The position numbers were made by a program, and so were the translations under genes. DNA of 64,000 nt from Henriciella sp. (GTDB taxonomy: Bacteria; Pseudomonadota; Alphaproteobacteria; Caulobacterales; Hyphomonadaceae). The DNA lies in assembly GCA_017642885.1 (NCBI GenBank), contig JAEPOM010000009.1, positions 62,001 to 126,000 on the forward strand, written 5' to 3'. Positions 16,962 through 26,170 of the stretch are shown here, piece after piece. Each line of letters opens with the position of its first letter. Positions within the stretch are counted from its first letter, which is position 1. The notes below the pieces were generated by a model. The model saw only the letters and a program-made list of their open reading frames with translations. It did no database searches and was not told where the DNA came from.

Positions 16962-17921
16962 ATGCCGATCGATGACACACTGAAATCCTTCATGGACAAG
17001 CTAAAAATGCCCGACTTTTCCGGCATGGACTGGAAAGGCTCGACCGAAGGTTTGCGCAACGCGTTTTATAAAGCGAGCCGATCCGTCGAGCGCGATCTCC
17101 CCGATCTAGCCGAGATCTCGAACCTGGTCGTGGACGGTGCGGATGGGCCGCTCAAAGCACGCCTCTATGTTCCGCTGGCAGCCGGGATCGCGCCAGCGCC
17201 AGCGATTGTGTTCTTTCATGGCGGTGGATTTGTCCTTGGCGATCTTGATACGCATGATGTGATCTGTCGGCGGTTGGCCGCGAGTTCGCGTTGTCGGGTC
17301 TTGTCTGTTGATTATCGGCTAGCGCCAGAGCATCGGTTTCCAACCGCGCATGATGATGCGCTGGCGGCGTGGCAATGGGCGACGGCCCGAAACAATATTC
17401 TGGGATTTGATCCGGATCGAATCGCCGTGGCGGGTGACAGCGCTGGGGGCAATCTGTCAGCTTTCATCGCGCAAGAAACCGCGCGTACGGGTGCGCTGAT
17501 GCCAGCCTTCCAGCTTCTCTTGTACCCTTTGGTGCAATTCGTCGATATCCGCGCCAAGAAGATGACCTTCCAGGAAGGCGGATTCTTCATCTCGCCTAAT
17601 CTCTTCGACTATTTCCGTGATTCCTATGTCGGCAAGGAAACGGATCGAATGGATCCGCGCGTGTCGCCGCTCTTCGCGCCGGATGAAGATTTTGCAGGCC
17701 TCGCGCCGACCCACATGGTGTTGTGCGGGTGGGATCCGCTCAAGGATGAAGGAAAGGCCTATATGTCGAAACTGGCAGCGCATGGCGTTCCGGTTACCAG
17801 CAAGGAGCATCCCGGCATGGTGCATGGTTTCATGAATATGACGGCCGTTTCTAAGTCGGCGCGCTTGGCGATCGAAGAGGCAGGGGTCGTCGTGGGAACC
17901 GCCCTCGGTGCGCTCGACTGA
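16962..17921 (+). CDS. Alpha/beta hydrolase, HSL family carboxylesterase/lipase
   Basis: A 319-residue hydrolase of the hormone-sensitive-lipase group. The oxyanion-hole motif HGGGF is at 86-90 and the nucleophile elbow GDSAGG places Ser160; the acid is Asp258 (GWDPLKDEG) and the base His288 (GMVHGF). No signal peptide is present, so it is cytoplasmic. Likely substrates are short to medium acyl esters. It stands between the unknown membrane-anchored gene and the lipoprotein operon and has its own upstream gap of 63 bases. Confidence 0.92.
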   Translation: MPIDDTLKSFMDKLKMPDFSGMDWKGSTEGLRNAFYKASRSVERDLPDLAEISNLVVDGADGPLKARLYVPLAAGIAPAPAIVFFHGGGFVLGDLDTHDVICRRLAASSRCRVLSVDYRLAPEHRFPTAHDDALAAWQWATARNNILGFDPDRIAVAGDSAGGNLSAFIAQETARTGALMPAFQLLLYPLVQFVDIRAKKMTFQEGGFFISPNLFDYFRDSYVGKETDRMDPRVSPLFAPDEDFAGLAPTHMVLCGWDPLKDEGKAYMSKLAAHGVPVTSKEHPGMVHGFMNMTAVSKSARLAIEEAGVVVGTALGALD

Positions 17922-17993
17922 TTTCGCTCGCCATGAGATTGACATATGGTTAAGCTAACCCGTCTCGACGGTGTAGATTAGGGGAATACCTCC

Positions 17994-20240
17994 ATGGCTA
18001 GAACGGCGAATTGGGTAAAACGTGCGGCGCTGACAGCGACAGCTTTGTCATTGATCGGAGTTGCGGCATGCGACCGGCAACAAGAGCGTCTCGACCGCGC
18101 TGGTAATCTTGGCGAGGCTGTCCTCGGTCAATTGGGCGGGGAGGATGTCACAAATTCGGACTCGGCCAGATACTCTGCTGTCCCGGTTGAAGCCCGAGCC
18201 TTTGCCGGAACCATTCTTGAGCGGTCGATTGACGTCTCTGAAAACGGTGAACGCGCGCGTTTCGTGATCGGATCGATTGTTGCCAAACCGTCTGCCCTGC
18301 CGCCATCGGTGGAATTTTCAGCCGTAATGGCTGAGCCGGAAATGTCGCTTGATATGGTTGTTGATGATCAGGCTGAAGCCAAGATCATTGTTCCTGATCA
18401 GAAGACCCTGGACGAAGCGGTTCAGGATCCAGACGTTATTCGACGGATCGAGCTTCCTGCATCGAGGAAGCGCTCGATCACCGTGGTCGATCCAGAAAGT
18501 CAAAGACAGTCAGGCTATATTGGCGGCAGCGAGCCTGTATTGCCGAGAGCACCGCTAAAAGACACGGTCGATCAGAAACGCTATGAACAAGGCATTACGC
18601 GAGAGCCGATTATGAGGACCCGCTCACTGGCGATCCAATTGCCAGCGACCCCGGAAGAAAAGATGGCGCAGCTGCCGCGGCTTGACCCCAAGGTGGCGGA
18701 ACGTGCGTTGATTCAGCCGAACGCAGCCTTGCAGAGACAGCTGGTTGCAGAAGAGCGGATGATCCAGGCCGCGACGAAGTTCAAGGTTGCCGCGAGTATC
18801 CAGCGGTCCCGCTCCGGGCAGATGGTGATCGAGATTGGTTCCGACGCGCTGAACCCGACCAGCTTTTCCGAAGCTGTGCTTCAGCAGGGCCGAATTGCTC
18901 TGGAGAACGGGGTCGAGTGCGACCAGGTCGCTGCACAGCAAGCTGAAGCGAACCCATTGGTCTCAATGGAGTGCGTGATTGAAGACCTCAGGGCCTCGGG
19001 CGAGTTCGAATATGTCGAAAAAGACTGGCTGTATGAACATCAGATGATCCGCCTGCCGGGCGGTGAGGACACACCTTCTTTCATTACGCCGAACGATCCG
19101 CTTTTCGGTTTGCAGTGGCATTATAAAAGCCAGGGCACCGATGCTGGGCAGTCTGCCGGCGGTGCCGGATTTGTCGATTTCTGGACGGACCAGGCAAGCC
19201 AGGGCTCTTCTGAAGTGGTTGTGGCCGTGGTCGATACGGGTTTGCAGATGGATCACCCTGACATTCGCAATTCTGTAAATGTCGTCGCCGGTTGGGACAT
19301 GGTCAGCGATCTGGATGTCGCGAATGATGGCAATGGCCGCGATGCTGACGCGAATGATCCAGGCGATGTCTGTCCGCAAGCGGGCGTGCTCTCCAACACA
19401 TTCCACGGAACACACGTGGCCGGAATTATCGGCGCAGCGTCAACGAACAATGATGACGGCGTGGCGGGTGGGGCCTGGAACGTGAAAGTGGTTCCGGTGC
19501 GCGCGCTCGGCAAATGCGGCGGCAAGCTATCGGATATCAATGACGCGATCCGCTGGGCAGCCGGCACAATCCCTGAGTTCGATGAACTTGGCGAGGAAGT
19601 CTGGAACGAGAATCCTGCCGACATCATCAACCTGTCGCTTGGTCTGTTCAAAACCTGTCCGGCCTCGATGCAGGACGCGATTAACTCAGTGACTGAGCAA
19701 GGCGTGGTCGTGGTCGTTGCGGCAGGGAATAAGAGCGTTCCCACAGAATTCTTCGCTCCGGCCGGATGCCAGAATGTAGTGACCGTGGCCGGCAGTGACG
19801 CGCGCGGTCACCTCGCGCCTTATTCGAATTATGGGGCTGCGGTGGACGTACTCGCACCCGGCGGCGATCTGACCCGGGATGATGATGGCGACGGCAATCC
19901 AGATGGTGTCCTGTCGACCAAGACGGCCGAGAATTGCGCTGATCCCCTGACCGGAGAAGCTGTCGCGACTTGTTATTACGCCTATGAGCAAGGAACCAGC
20001 ATGGCCAGCCCACACGTCGCGGCGGCCCTGGCATTGATCAAGTCCAAGCGCCCCGATCTGACCTCGGAGCAGCTTGTCTCAACGCTTTTGTCTGGTGTGC
20101 GTGCGATACCAGAAAACCAGTGCACGGGACTGTGTGCGCAGTTCCCGGGCGCCGTTCCGACGCTCGACGATCCGGATATGTGCCTGCGCCCATGCGGTTC
20201 AGGTCTGCTTAATCTGGCCGATGTCACACTGGAGGATTGA
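17994..20240 (+). CDS. Subtilisin-like (S8) serine protease lipoprotein
   Basis: A 748-residue S8 peptidase that begins with a lipoprotein signal (lipobox GVAAC, Cys26), so it should be membrane-anchored in the envelope. The long N-terminal half (residues 27-350) ends in a region resembling an I9-type propeptide (FKVAASIQR to EFEYVEKDW). The catalytic domain has Asp414 (VVDTG), His471 (HGTHVAG), oxyanion Asn579 (AAGN) and Ser669 (GTSMASPH). Cysteine pairs suggest disulfides in the periplasm or at the surface. It is the first gene of a four-gene lipoprotein operon; a small palindrome GGTTA-AGC-TAACC lies upstream at 17948-17960. Confidence 0.92.
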   Translation: MARTANWVKRAALTATALSLIGVAACDRQQERLDRAGNLGEAVLGQLGGEDVTNSDSARYSAVPVEARAFAGTILERSIDVSENGERARFVIGSIVAKPSALPPSVEFSAVMAEPEMSLDMVVDDQAEAKIIVPDQKTLDEAVQDPDVIRRIELPASRKRSITVVDPESQRQSGYIGGSEPVLPRAPLKDTVDQKRYEQGITREPIMRTRSLAIQLPATPEEKMAQLPRLDPKVAERALIQPNAALQRQLVAEERMIQAATKFKVAASIQRSRSGQMVIEIGSDALNPTSFSEAVLQQGRIALENGVECDQVAAQQAEANPLVSMECVIEDLRASGEFEYVEKDWLYEHQMIRLPGGEDTPSFITPNDPLFGLQWHYKSQGTDAGQSAGGAGFVDFWTDQASQGSSEVVVAVVDTGLQMDHPDIRNSVNVVAGWDMVSDLDVANDGNGRDADANDPGDVCPQAGVLSNTFHGTHVAGIIGAASTNNDDGVAGGAWNVKVVPVRALGKCGGKLSDINDAIRWAAGTIPEFDELGEEVWNENPADIINLSLGLFKTCPASMQDAINSVTEQGVVVVVAAGNKSVPTEFFAPAGCQNVVTVAGSDARGHLAPYSNYGAAVDVLAPGGDLTRDDDGDGNPDGVLSTKTAENCADPLTGEAVATCYYAYEQGTSMASPHVAAALALIKSKRPDLTSEQLVSTLLSGVRAIPENQCTGLCAQFPGAVPTLDDPDMCLRPCGSGLLNLADVTLED

Positions 20241-20260
20241 TGGGAGAAGAGGGGAATCTA

Positions 20261-20752
20261 ATGGAGAGATCTGAAAACCTGCCGCACTATGGCGGCCATA
20301 TGGGATTGGCAGCGCTGATGTGTATGCTCAGCCTGACCGGCTGTATGGCGTTTTCGCAGACGGCGGACTCTCTTTCCTTCTTCCCGCAATGGACAACTGG
20401 CCAGATTGAAGCGGCGCAGGTGGTGAAGGCTCAGACAACGCCCGTGATCAATCCCGCAGCGACGTTCATTGTGCGTTTCAACGACGAGCCAGAACTTGAA
20501 CAGGTCTGCCGTAATTTTCGCCGTGATGAGGCCGGAACGCGGGCCATTTATAATCAGTGGGCGACCGCGCACCCGCAACTGCAAGGCCTGCAATTGGTCC
20601 GAGCGAGCTATTCAGGGGAACTCATCCTGGCCTTGCCAAAGGGAGACCCAGCGGGTCGGTCAGCGTCGGAGGTTATTGCCGCGCTCGAAACTATTGATAG
20701 TCTGGCCTATGCTGAAGTCGACTCGATCGCGTCGACATATGAAGGGAAGTAA
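20261..20752 (+). CDS. Lipoprotein with inhibitor-I9-like domain
   Basis: About 163 residues. A lipobox LTGC (Cys28) follows a hydrophobic stretch. The mature part looks like a free-standing subtilisin propeptide: ATFIVRFNDEPEL at the front, ASYSGELILALP in the middle and the closing pattern VIAALETIDSLAYAEVDSIA, the usual ending of I9 domains before the protease. It may chaperone or inhibit the adjacent S8 protease. I take the ATG at 20261 after AGAGGGG; starts at 20240 (overlapping the protease stop) or 20300 are possible. The I9 assignment is by pattern only. Confidence 0.7.
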   Translation: MERSENLPHYGGHMGLAALMCMLSLTGCMAFSQTADSLSFFPQWTTGQIEAAQVVKAQTTPVINPAATFIVRFNDEPELEQVCRNFRRDEAGTRAIYNQWATAHPQLQGLQLVRASYSGELILALPKGDPAGRSASEVIAALETIDSLAYAEVDSIASTYEGK

Positions 20753-20755
20753 GTC

Positions 20756-21403
20756 ATGCGTGCTTTGATCGTTCCAGCCATTTGCAGTCTGATGATCGCT
20801 GCCTGCGAGCCGCAGACCGAAGTGTCATCCCTGGAAGCGGAAACACCTCCGCCTGCACCGCAACAAGTCGAGCAGGTGCCGGATACAACACCGGCGAACG
20901 AGACCGCAAACGTGGCCTCTGCCGGAAATGTAGCGGAAACCAGAACTGCAAACATCGACTGGACCCAGGCGCGGCAGGACTTTGCGTCTCGAGAATCTGA
21001 CAATATGGGCATGGTCCAAGTTGCGAGTGTGGGGTCGCCCGCGGTTCCGGTCTTGCTGCCAGATGAGCCAGTGACCGTGGCGTCGACAGGTGAGAACAGC
21101 CTCGATTTCCGCCCGACCGCCGATGGCTATTTCGCCGTACGTAAGGGTGAAGTCTTTGACATGATCATCAACGGAACAGACCGCTTGGTGGCGCGTTCAG
21201 GATCGCAGGGTACGGCGCCCGATTCCGAAATGAAGTTCGAGGAGACGATGACCGGATCGCAAGTCTCCTTCAGTCGCTATGGCGCGTCTTATCTCGTCGA
21301 GTTCATGTGCAAAGATCCAGCAACGGCTGCAAAAGGCAGCTGTGTGACCGAGGAAGAGGCTGTGGCCGAAGTAGAGAAACTACTGATTGCGGGGACCAGA
21401 TGA
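20756..21403 (+). CDS. Lipoprotein of unknown function
   Basis: A 215-residue lipoprotein (lipobox MIAAC, Cys17) with a Pro/Thr/Glu-rich linker (about residues 18-60) and a C-terminal domain with two cysteines (EFMCKD and GSCVTEE). No family is recognised. It starts 3 bases after the I9-like lipoprotein and ends in a 4-base ATGA overlap with the M23 gene, so it is translationally coupled to both. Its job is presumably tied to the protease/endopeptidase unit. Confidence 0.78.
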   Translation: MRALIVPAICSLMIAACEPQTEVSSLEAETPPPAPQQVEQVPDTTPANETANVASAGNVAETRTANIDWTQARQDFASRESDNMGMVQVASVGSPAVPVLLPDEPVTVASTGENSLDFRPTADGYFAVRKGEVFDMIINGTDRLVARSGSQGTAPDSEMKFEETMTGSQVSFSRYGASYLVEFMCKDPATAAKGSCVTEEEAVAEVEKLLIAGTR

Positions 21404-22575
21404 AGATCAAACTTTGGGGGCTGATGGCCGTTTCGGCATTGGCCTTATCAGCGTGCGACGTGGTGCGTGTACCAGGGGCGACTCCAGAACCAGGACCTGA
21501 CATTCCAGAAGGCGCGCCAGGCCCGCCGCCGCCTACGGTTCCCGTTAGTGATCCCTGGGGCGAAGGCGAAGAGCCAACGGATAATAATGACGACCCCATC
21601 GTGGTCGATCCTGTTGATCCAGATCCGGACCCTGTTGACCCGACTGACGCCACTGACCCCACCGATCCTGAGGATCCAAGTTCCCCTGAAGATCCGATCG
21701 ATCCAGAAGACCCGGGATCGGATCCTGCCCAGCCTGACCCTGAAAATCCGCAGCCGGATCCAACCGATAATGTCGACGTGGTGGATCCAGTTGATCCAGA
21801 TCCGGAACCCGAGGTGCCGGTTTCGCCGCCGCCTCCGCCCATGCCAGTTGCGTTTGAATATTATGCACCCGGCGATCTAATTCCAGGCACCGGGACAGGG
21901 CAGGGCGATAACACCGTCTATGCGCCCAACATGTTGTTCCCGATCAAGACGGCAGCGACCTGGCCGCAATCCATGGTCTATCGATGGGGCGGCGCGATTG
22001 GTGGGGATCAATGCGATGCCGCTAATTACGATATCCCTTGGCGCGATAATTTCTGTGAAAAGCGCTCGTCGACTCGCAACACGCCAATGTGCCCGACCAA
22101 CAAGGTGCACCAGGGACAGGACATTCGGGTCGGATCAGCGGCGGATTGCAACGCCCTTCGTGCGCAGCCAAAACGTGATCGCGGTCTTCATGAAGTGATT
22201 GCAGTTGAAAACGGCATCATCCAGCATATCGGTACCTATTCGGTACAACTGAAAGGCACCGAGACCGGCAACATCTATTCCTATCTTCATCTGAACATGC
22301 GCCGCCTGCGCGTGTCGGCTTTGGATACGGTGGACGCCGGAGATACGCTGGGTTTCGTCTCCAACGATTTCGGAACCACACCAACCACATTCCATCTACA
22401 CTTCGAGATCAAGGCTCCGATTGAAGGCGAAGGCATTGTTAATGTGCCGCCTTATATGTCGCTCGTGACCGCCTATGAACGGCGCGAAGGGGGGCGTGGA
22501 GAGTTGGTTGAAGACGACACAGTCGCGGTCGCAAGTTTCCCGGCATTTCCCGATGATATCGACATTGTCGAATAG
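21400..22575 (+). CDS. M23 family metallopeptidase lipoprotein with Asp-Pro linker
   Basis: A 391-residue LytM/M23 zinc peptidase anchored by a lipobox (LSAC, Cys19). Residues 21-150 form a very acidic Asp/Pro repeat linker (many DP, VDP and EDP steps). The catalytic domain keeps all expected ligands: His237 and Asp241 (HQGQD), His297 (YLHL) and the HLH motif at His332-His334. Such enzymes cleave peptidoglycan cross-bridges. I choose the ATG at 21400, overlapping the preceding stop; the frame runs further up to 21307. The last gene of the lipoprotein operon. Confidence 0.9.
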   Translation: MKIKLWGLMAVSALALSACDVVRVPGATPEPGPDIPEGAPGPPPPTVPVSDPWGEGEEPTDNNDDPIVVDPVDPDPDPVDPTDATDPTDPEDPSSPEDPIDPEDPGSDPAQPDPENPQPDPTDNVDVVDPVDPDPEPEVPVSPPPPPMPVAFEYYAPGDLIPGTGTGQGDNTVYAPNMLFPIKTAATWPQSMVYRWGGAIGGDQCDAANYDIPWRDNFCEKRSSTRNTPMCPTNKVHQGQDIRVGSAADCNALRAQPKRDRGLHEVIAVENGIIQHIGTYSVQLKGTETGNIYSYLHLNMRRLRVSALDTVDAGDTLGFVSNDFGTTPTTFHLHFEIKAPIEGEGIVNVPPYMSLVTAYERREGGRGELVEDDTVAVASFPAFPDDIDIVE

Positions 22576-22723
22576 GCGTTAACTGTACTTTCTGCTGCAG
22601 ATTCCTGCATAAATTCAGCGCGGGGACTTACTCTTGCCAAACTTTAAGTCTTAATGACTTGTAAACGGCGCATTTATTGCGTCATGTGGCTGCATCGACA
22701 CACATGTTGAGAGTGAAGTACCA

Positions 22724-23782
22724 ATGACAGCGGCTGAAAAGCTCCCCGTAGAATATATCGAAGCCCACAATGATGACGGGAAGCCTGTTGTCACTCTATT
22801 GGGTGCAGACATTTCCGAAGCCTATCTCGATGATGCAGAGCCTAGTCCGCTCGCGGCGGCCATTGGTCGGTTCTGGCGACGAATTATCGGAACTGCCAAA
22901 CTTGGCCTGGTTCTGGTGCTGGTCGGCGGTTATCCCGCGCTGACTGTGCTCGGTCACAAAGTCGACTCGAGCGCGATTGTCCTTTCCTCAGCTGCGCCCT
23001 GGTATTCCAACGATACCGGCACAGCGATGACTCTTTTAGGGCGCGAATTGACGGTGGCTGGATGGGCGGACGACCGATCCTGGTGGCACCCGCAATCCCG
23101 CCTGACCGCATTACCTGCATGGCAGGAAGGGATCACTGGCGCACTTTCCGAATACTCGCTGCTCGCATCTGAGCATGCGTCCCGTGAACAAGGCGCACCC
23201 GATTCCGACCTTCTGGCGGCGGCAAGGTTGCTTGTCCCGTCTCAAGAAGCTGAGGCTGTTCCGCGTCTGAACGCGGCGGCTGAAGCCCTACAAAGCTATG
23301 AGGGACGTTTGTCGCGCGGGCTTGCTGCGCAACCCAAAGGCCTCGACGTGATGGTCGACGAGCTTGATCTCTACAAAGGCTGGGCGGTTGAGTCCCAGGC
23401 GCGTCTTCGGACCCATGTGGACCGGGCCGAAGCTTGGCCGGCGTCACGCGCCGACATTGAAGCGGTCTACAAGACGCGTGCTTACGCCCAAGTTGCTTCG
23501 CAATTGATCATGTCATCACTGATCCAGGAACCTGAATTGGTTCGCACGCGGACCGCCGCTGAGGCGCGCGACCGGGCCTTGTTTGCCTGGCGCCGTGCGG
23601 CGACGTTCAATCCGATGTTTGTGTCCAGCCAGGCTGGGACAGGGTCCATTCTGGCCGATCATCCCGCTGCTATGATGTACTATCTGACCGAGGTTGAGAC
23701 AGCCACGGCGGACTTCATCGCTGTGCTTCAGGCTCAGGAAGCCGAAACTATGGCGGTTGCCGACGCCTCTGCGGCTGAATAG
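22724..23782 (+). CDS. Inner-membrane protein, possibly DUF2333 family
   Basis: A 352-residue protein with a cytoplasmic head, one membrane helix around residues 60-80 (LGLVLVLVGGYPALTVLG) and a large periplasmic domain. The segment LTVAGWADDRSWWHPQSRL followed by ALPAWQEGITGALSEYSLL is reminiscent of DUF2333, whose function is unknown; I am not certain of the family. It has its own 148-base upstream region containing an AAGTC-N5-GACTT inverted repeat (22646-22660). The ATG follows GTGAAG. Confidence 0.7.
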   Translation: MTAAEKLPVEYIEAHNDDGKPVVTLLGADISEAYLDDAEPSPLAAAIGRFWRRIIGTAKLGLVLVLVGGYPALTVLGHKVDSSAIVLSSAAPWYSNDTGTAMTLLGRELTVAGWADDRSWWHPQSRLTALPAWQEGITGALSEYSLLASEHASREQGAPDSDLLAAARLLVPSQEAEAVPRLNAAAEALQSYEGRLSRGLAAQPKGLDVMVDELDLYKGWAVESQARLRTHVDRAEAWPASRADIEAVYKTRAYAQVASQLIMSSLIQEPELVRTRTAAEARDRALFAWRRAATFNPMFVSSQAGTGSILADHPAAMMYYLTEVETATADFIAVLQAQEAETMAVADASAAE

Positions 23783-23866
23783 TTCCACACGCGCGATCTT
23801 GAAAATCCCGGTATTTCCCTCATCTAGAGGGCTGTAACAGGCGGAATGAAAGGCCAGCGCGGCCCC

Positions 23867-24454
23867 ATGTTTATTCAAACAGAACCTACCCCGAATCCGG
23901 ACACGTTGAAATTCCTGCCAGGCCAGCCTGTGACAGGCGACACCGGCCCTTACGATTTTGCGTCCATCGATGAAGCCGGCACGAGCCCTCTGGCACAAGG
24001 CTTGTTCCAGGTTCAGGGCGTGGTGCGTGTCTTTCTGGGCAGCGATTTCATCTCTCTGTCCAAGGATCCGGACTCAGACTGGAAGCATGTCCGTCCGATG
24101 GCCTTGGCGGCCATCATGGATCACTTCGTGGCCGGTCTCCCGGTCATGGCCACTGACGCCGGAGCGATGCCCGCGGGCGAAAGCGGCGGCTCCGTCGAAG
24201 ACTATGAGGGCGACGCTGCTGAGATCGTCGGAGAGATAATCGAGTTGATCGAAACGCGCGTGCGCCCTGCCGTAGCGCAGGATGGCGGCGACATCATCTT
24301 CCACCGCTTCGAGCCAGAGTCCGGCATTGTGCACCTGTCTATGCGGGGTGCGTGTGCAGGTTGCCCGTCTTCCACCTTCACGTTGAAGCAAGGCATCGAG
24401 AACATGCTCAAAGCCTACGTTCCGGAAGTGACTGCCGTCGAAGCGGCCCTTTAG
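23867..24454 (+). CDS. nfuA: NfuA/NifU-type iron-sulfur cluster carrier
   Basis: A 195-residue cytoplasmic Fe-S scaffold/carrier. The N-terminal Nfu_N domain starts with the typical MFIQTEPTPNPDTLKFLPG. The C-terminal NifU domain has RPAVAQDGGDIIFHRF and the cluster-binding CxxC (Cys163 and Cys166 in GACAGCPSS). It hands [4Fe-4S] clusters to targets such as aconitase, encoded about 5 kb downstream. The frame is open from 23846, but the family start is at 23867. Confidence 0.94.
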   Translation: MFIQTEPTPNPDTLKFLPGQPVTGDTGPYDFASIDEAGTSPLAQGLFQVQGVVRVFLGSDFISLSKDPDSDWKHVRPMALAAIMDHFVAGLPVMATDAGAMPAGESGGSVEDYEGDAAEIVGEIIELIETRVRPAVAQDGGDIIFHRFEPESGIVHLSMRGACAGCPSSTFTLKQGIENMLKAYVPEVTAVEAAL

Positions 24455-24504
24455 TCGCGGGCGCCTAACTTGACTTCCCCGCCTCCGATGCGCGAGGCGG
24501 CGGC

Positions 24505-25374
24505 ATGAGTGCAAGCACGTTTCCAATTTTTCTTTGCCTGCTGTCCGCAGTAACCGTCGCAGCCACGAACCTGTTCGTGAAGCGCGGCGGCGACGTGCTC
24601 TCGACCCGGATGATTGCATCGATCGCGATGGCGCTGAGCGTGGTGCCGTTCGTGCCTTTTGTGCCATTGCCAACTCCAGCAGTCTGGGGAGCACTGGCCA
24701 TCTCGGTCGTGGTGCATTGGTTCTATCAATTTGCGATGATCCGCGCGCTGCATCGTGGAGACCTTTCGCTCGTCTTCCCGGTTATGCGCGGCTTGGCGCC
24801 CTTGCTGACGGCGGTCACTGCAACTTTTGTCCTGCATGAGAGTCCAAGCCCGCTCGGTTGGTTCGGCCTCCTCCTCGCGACAGCGGCATTGATCGTATTT
24901 GCGATGCCGGAGCAGAAAGGCGCAAAGCATCCCCCGCTTAAGCAGGCGGCTCTGTTCTGGGCCATGGTGACGGCGCTGGGCATCGCCTTCTATTCGGTGG
25001 CTGATGCGAACGGGACGCGGCTGGCGGCGAGCGCAGAAACCGTATTCACATTCGTCGTCTGGCTTTTTCTATTGGATTGGATCGGCATCACCGCCGCGAT
25101 GTGCTGGATCCGCCGGGGCCAGGTCTGGGCCAATATTGCGCCTCAGATCCGTGATGGAACGATAGGCGGCTTGCTCGGTACGGTGTCCTATGGCGCTGCG
25201 CTTTGGGCGTTTACGATGTCAGAGGCCGCGAACGTCACGGCCATTCGAGAAACGTCAGTCGTATTTGGCGCGATCTTCGGCGCGGTTTTCTTGAAAGAGT
25301 CATTTGGCCCGAGGCGCATCCTCGCCGCGAGTATGCTGGCAATTGGCTTGATGATGCTTGAATTTGCGCCTTAG
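24505..25374 (+). CDS. EamA/DMT family transporter
   Basis: A 289-residue inner membrane protein of the drug/metabolite transporter superfamily, with about ten hydrophobic helices arranged as two EamA repeats (first around LVFPVMRGLAPLLTAV, second around ETSVVFGAIFGAVFLKE). Substrate unknown; many relatives export amino acids or metabolites. It follows nfuA by 50 bases on the same strand. A second, only distantly similar EamA gene lies at 62187. Confidence 0.85.
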   Translation: MSASTFPIFLCLLSAVTVAATNLFVKRGGDVLSTRMIASIAMALSVVPFVPFVPLPTPAVWGALAISVVVHWFYQFAMIRALHRGDLSLVFPVMRGLAPLLTAVTATFVLHESPSPLGWFGLLLATAALIVFAMPEQKGAKHPPLKQAALFWAMVTALGIAFYSVADANGTRLAASAETVFTFVVWLFLLDWIGITAAMCWIRRGQVWANIAPQIRDGTIGGLLGTVSYGAALWAFTMSEAANVTAIRETSVVFGAIFGAVFLKESFGPRRILAASMLAIGLMMLEFAP

Positions 25375-25453
25375 CGCTTGACGCTCGGGACGCACACAGC
25401 TTTGTGAGGCTCACAATGGCATCCAAAGGGCGCGTGATTGCGTAAACCGTGAC

Positions 25454-26170
25454 ATGACCGAACAAAACAACGATCTCGGCACTGCCGCAGACAAAGCGAA
25501 CCAGATCTGGGCCGACCTCGTTCCTGTGATTGGCTTTATTCTCGTCTATAACGTGATGCGCCGCGTGACGATCAACGACACTTGGGCAAGCCCGGATACG
25601 GCCCTGTACTGGGCGACCGGAGTCCTGATCATCGCGACACTTTGGGCGGTCTCGAACTATTTGCGGCGCGGTGAACAAGTCCCGCTCTTCCTGGTGTTTA
25701 CGGCGACCATTGTCGGTGGGTTCGGGCTATTGGGCATCGTCTTGCAGGAGAAATCCTTCCTCTATATCAAGCCGACCATCCAGCAATTATTCCTGGCCGG
25801 GATCATCTTTGGCAGTCTCGCCATGGGTCAAAATATCTGGAAGGTGATGTTCGATAAAGTGTTCGACCTGCCGGACTTTGCGTGGCGGACGCTGGCCATT
25901 CGCTGGGCGTTGTTCTTTGTTGCGATGGCCGTATGGAACGAGTTCCTTTGGCGCTACTTTGCCCCCGGCTTTGAGGAACCATTGAAGGTCCTCGGCGCGA
26001 CGGTCGCTCCGGCCGGGAGCTATGACTTCCTGGGGCTCACGTTCGGGTCACGCGACGCCGAAGATGTTTGGGCGAACTGGAAGCTCGGCAATATGGTGAT
26101 CACGTTCGTTTTCGGCGCAGCAAACGTTCCCTACACCTTAAAGCATCTGCGTGAGTCGGAAGCCGCTTAG
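25454..26170 (+). CDS. yciB: YciB/IspA-type intracellular septation protein
   Basis: A 238-residue multi-helix inner membrane protein of the septation protein A family, which influences cell division and envelope synthesis. Typical features are LGAIFG-like family hydrophobic blocks, FVAMAVWNEFLWRYF and TFVFGAANVPYTLKHL at the C-terminus. Its stop codon interlocks with the convergent Nudix gene on TTAG at 26167-26170. Confidence 0.82.
   Translation: MTEQNNDLGTAADKANQIWADLVPVIGFILVYNVMRRVTINDTWASPDTALYWATGVLIIATLWAVSNYLRRGEQVPLFLVFTATIVGGFGLLGIVLQEKSFLYIKPTIQQLFLAGIIFGSLAMGQNIWKVMFDKVFDLPDFAWRTLAIRWALFFVAMAVWNEFLWRYFAPGFEEPLKVLGATVAPAGSYDFLGLTFGSRDAEDVWANWKLGNMVITFVFGAANVPYTLKHLRESEAA

Noticed and set aside
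17939-17993. sigma70 promoter for the lipoprotein operon starting with TTGACA at 17939
   Set aside because: No acceptable -10 box at 16-18 bases spacing; the only TAGATT-like box is too far.
21460-21850. DNA repeat array (possible CRISPR or satellite)
   Set aside because: The periodicity is degenerate and codon-based (Asp-Pro steps within a reading frame), with no constant repeat/spacer lengths.
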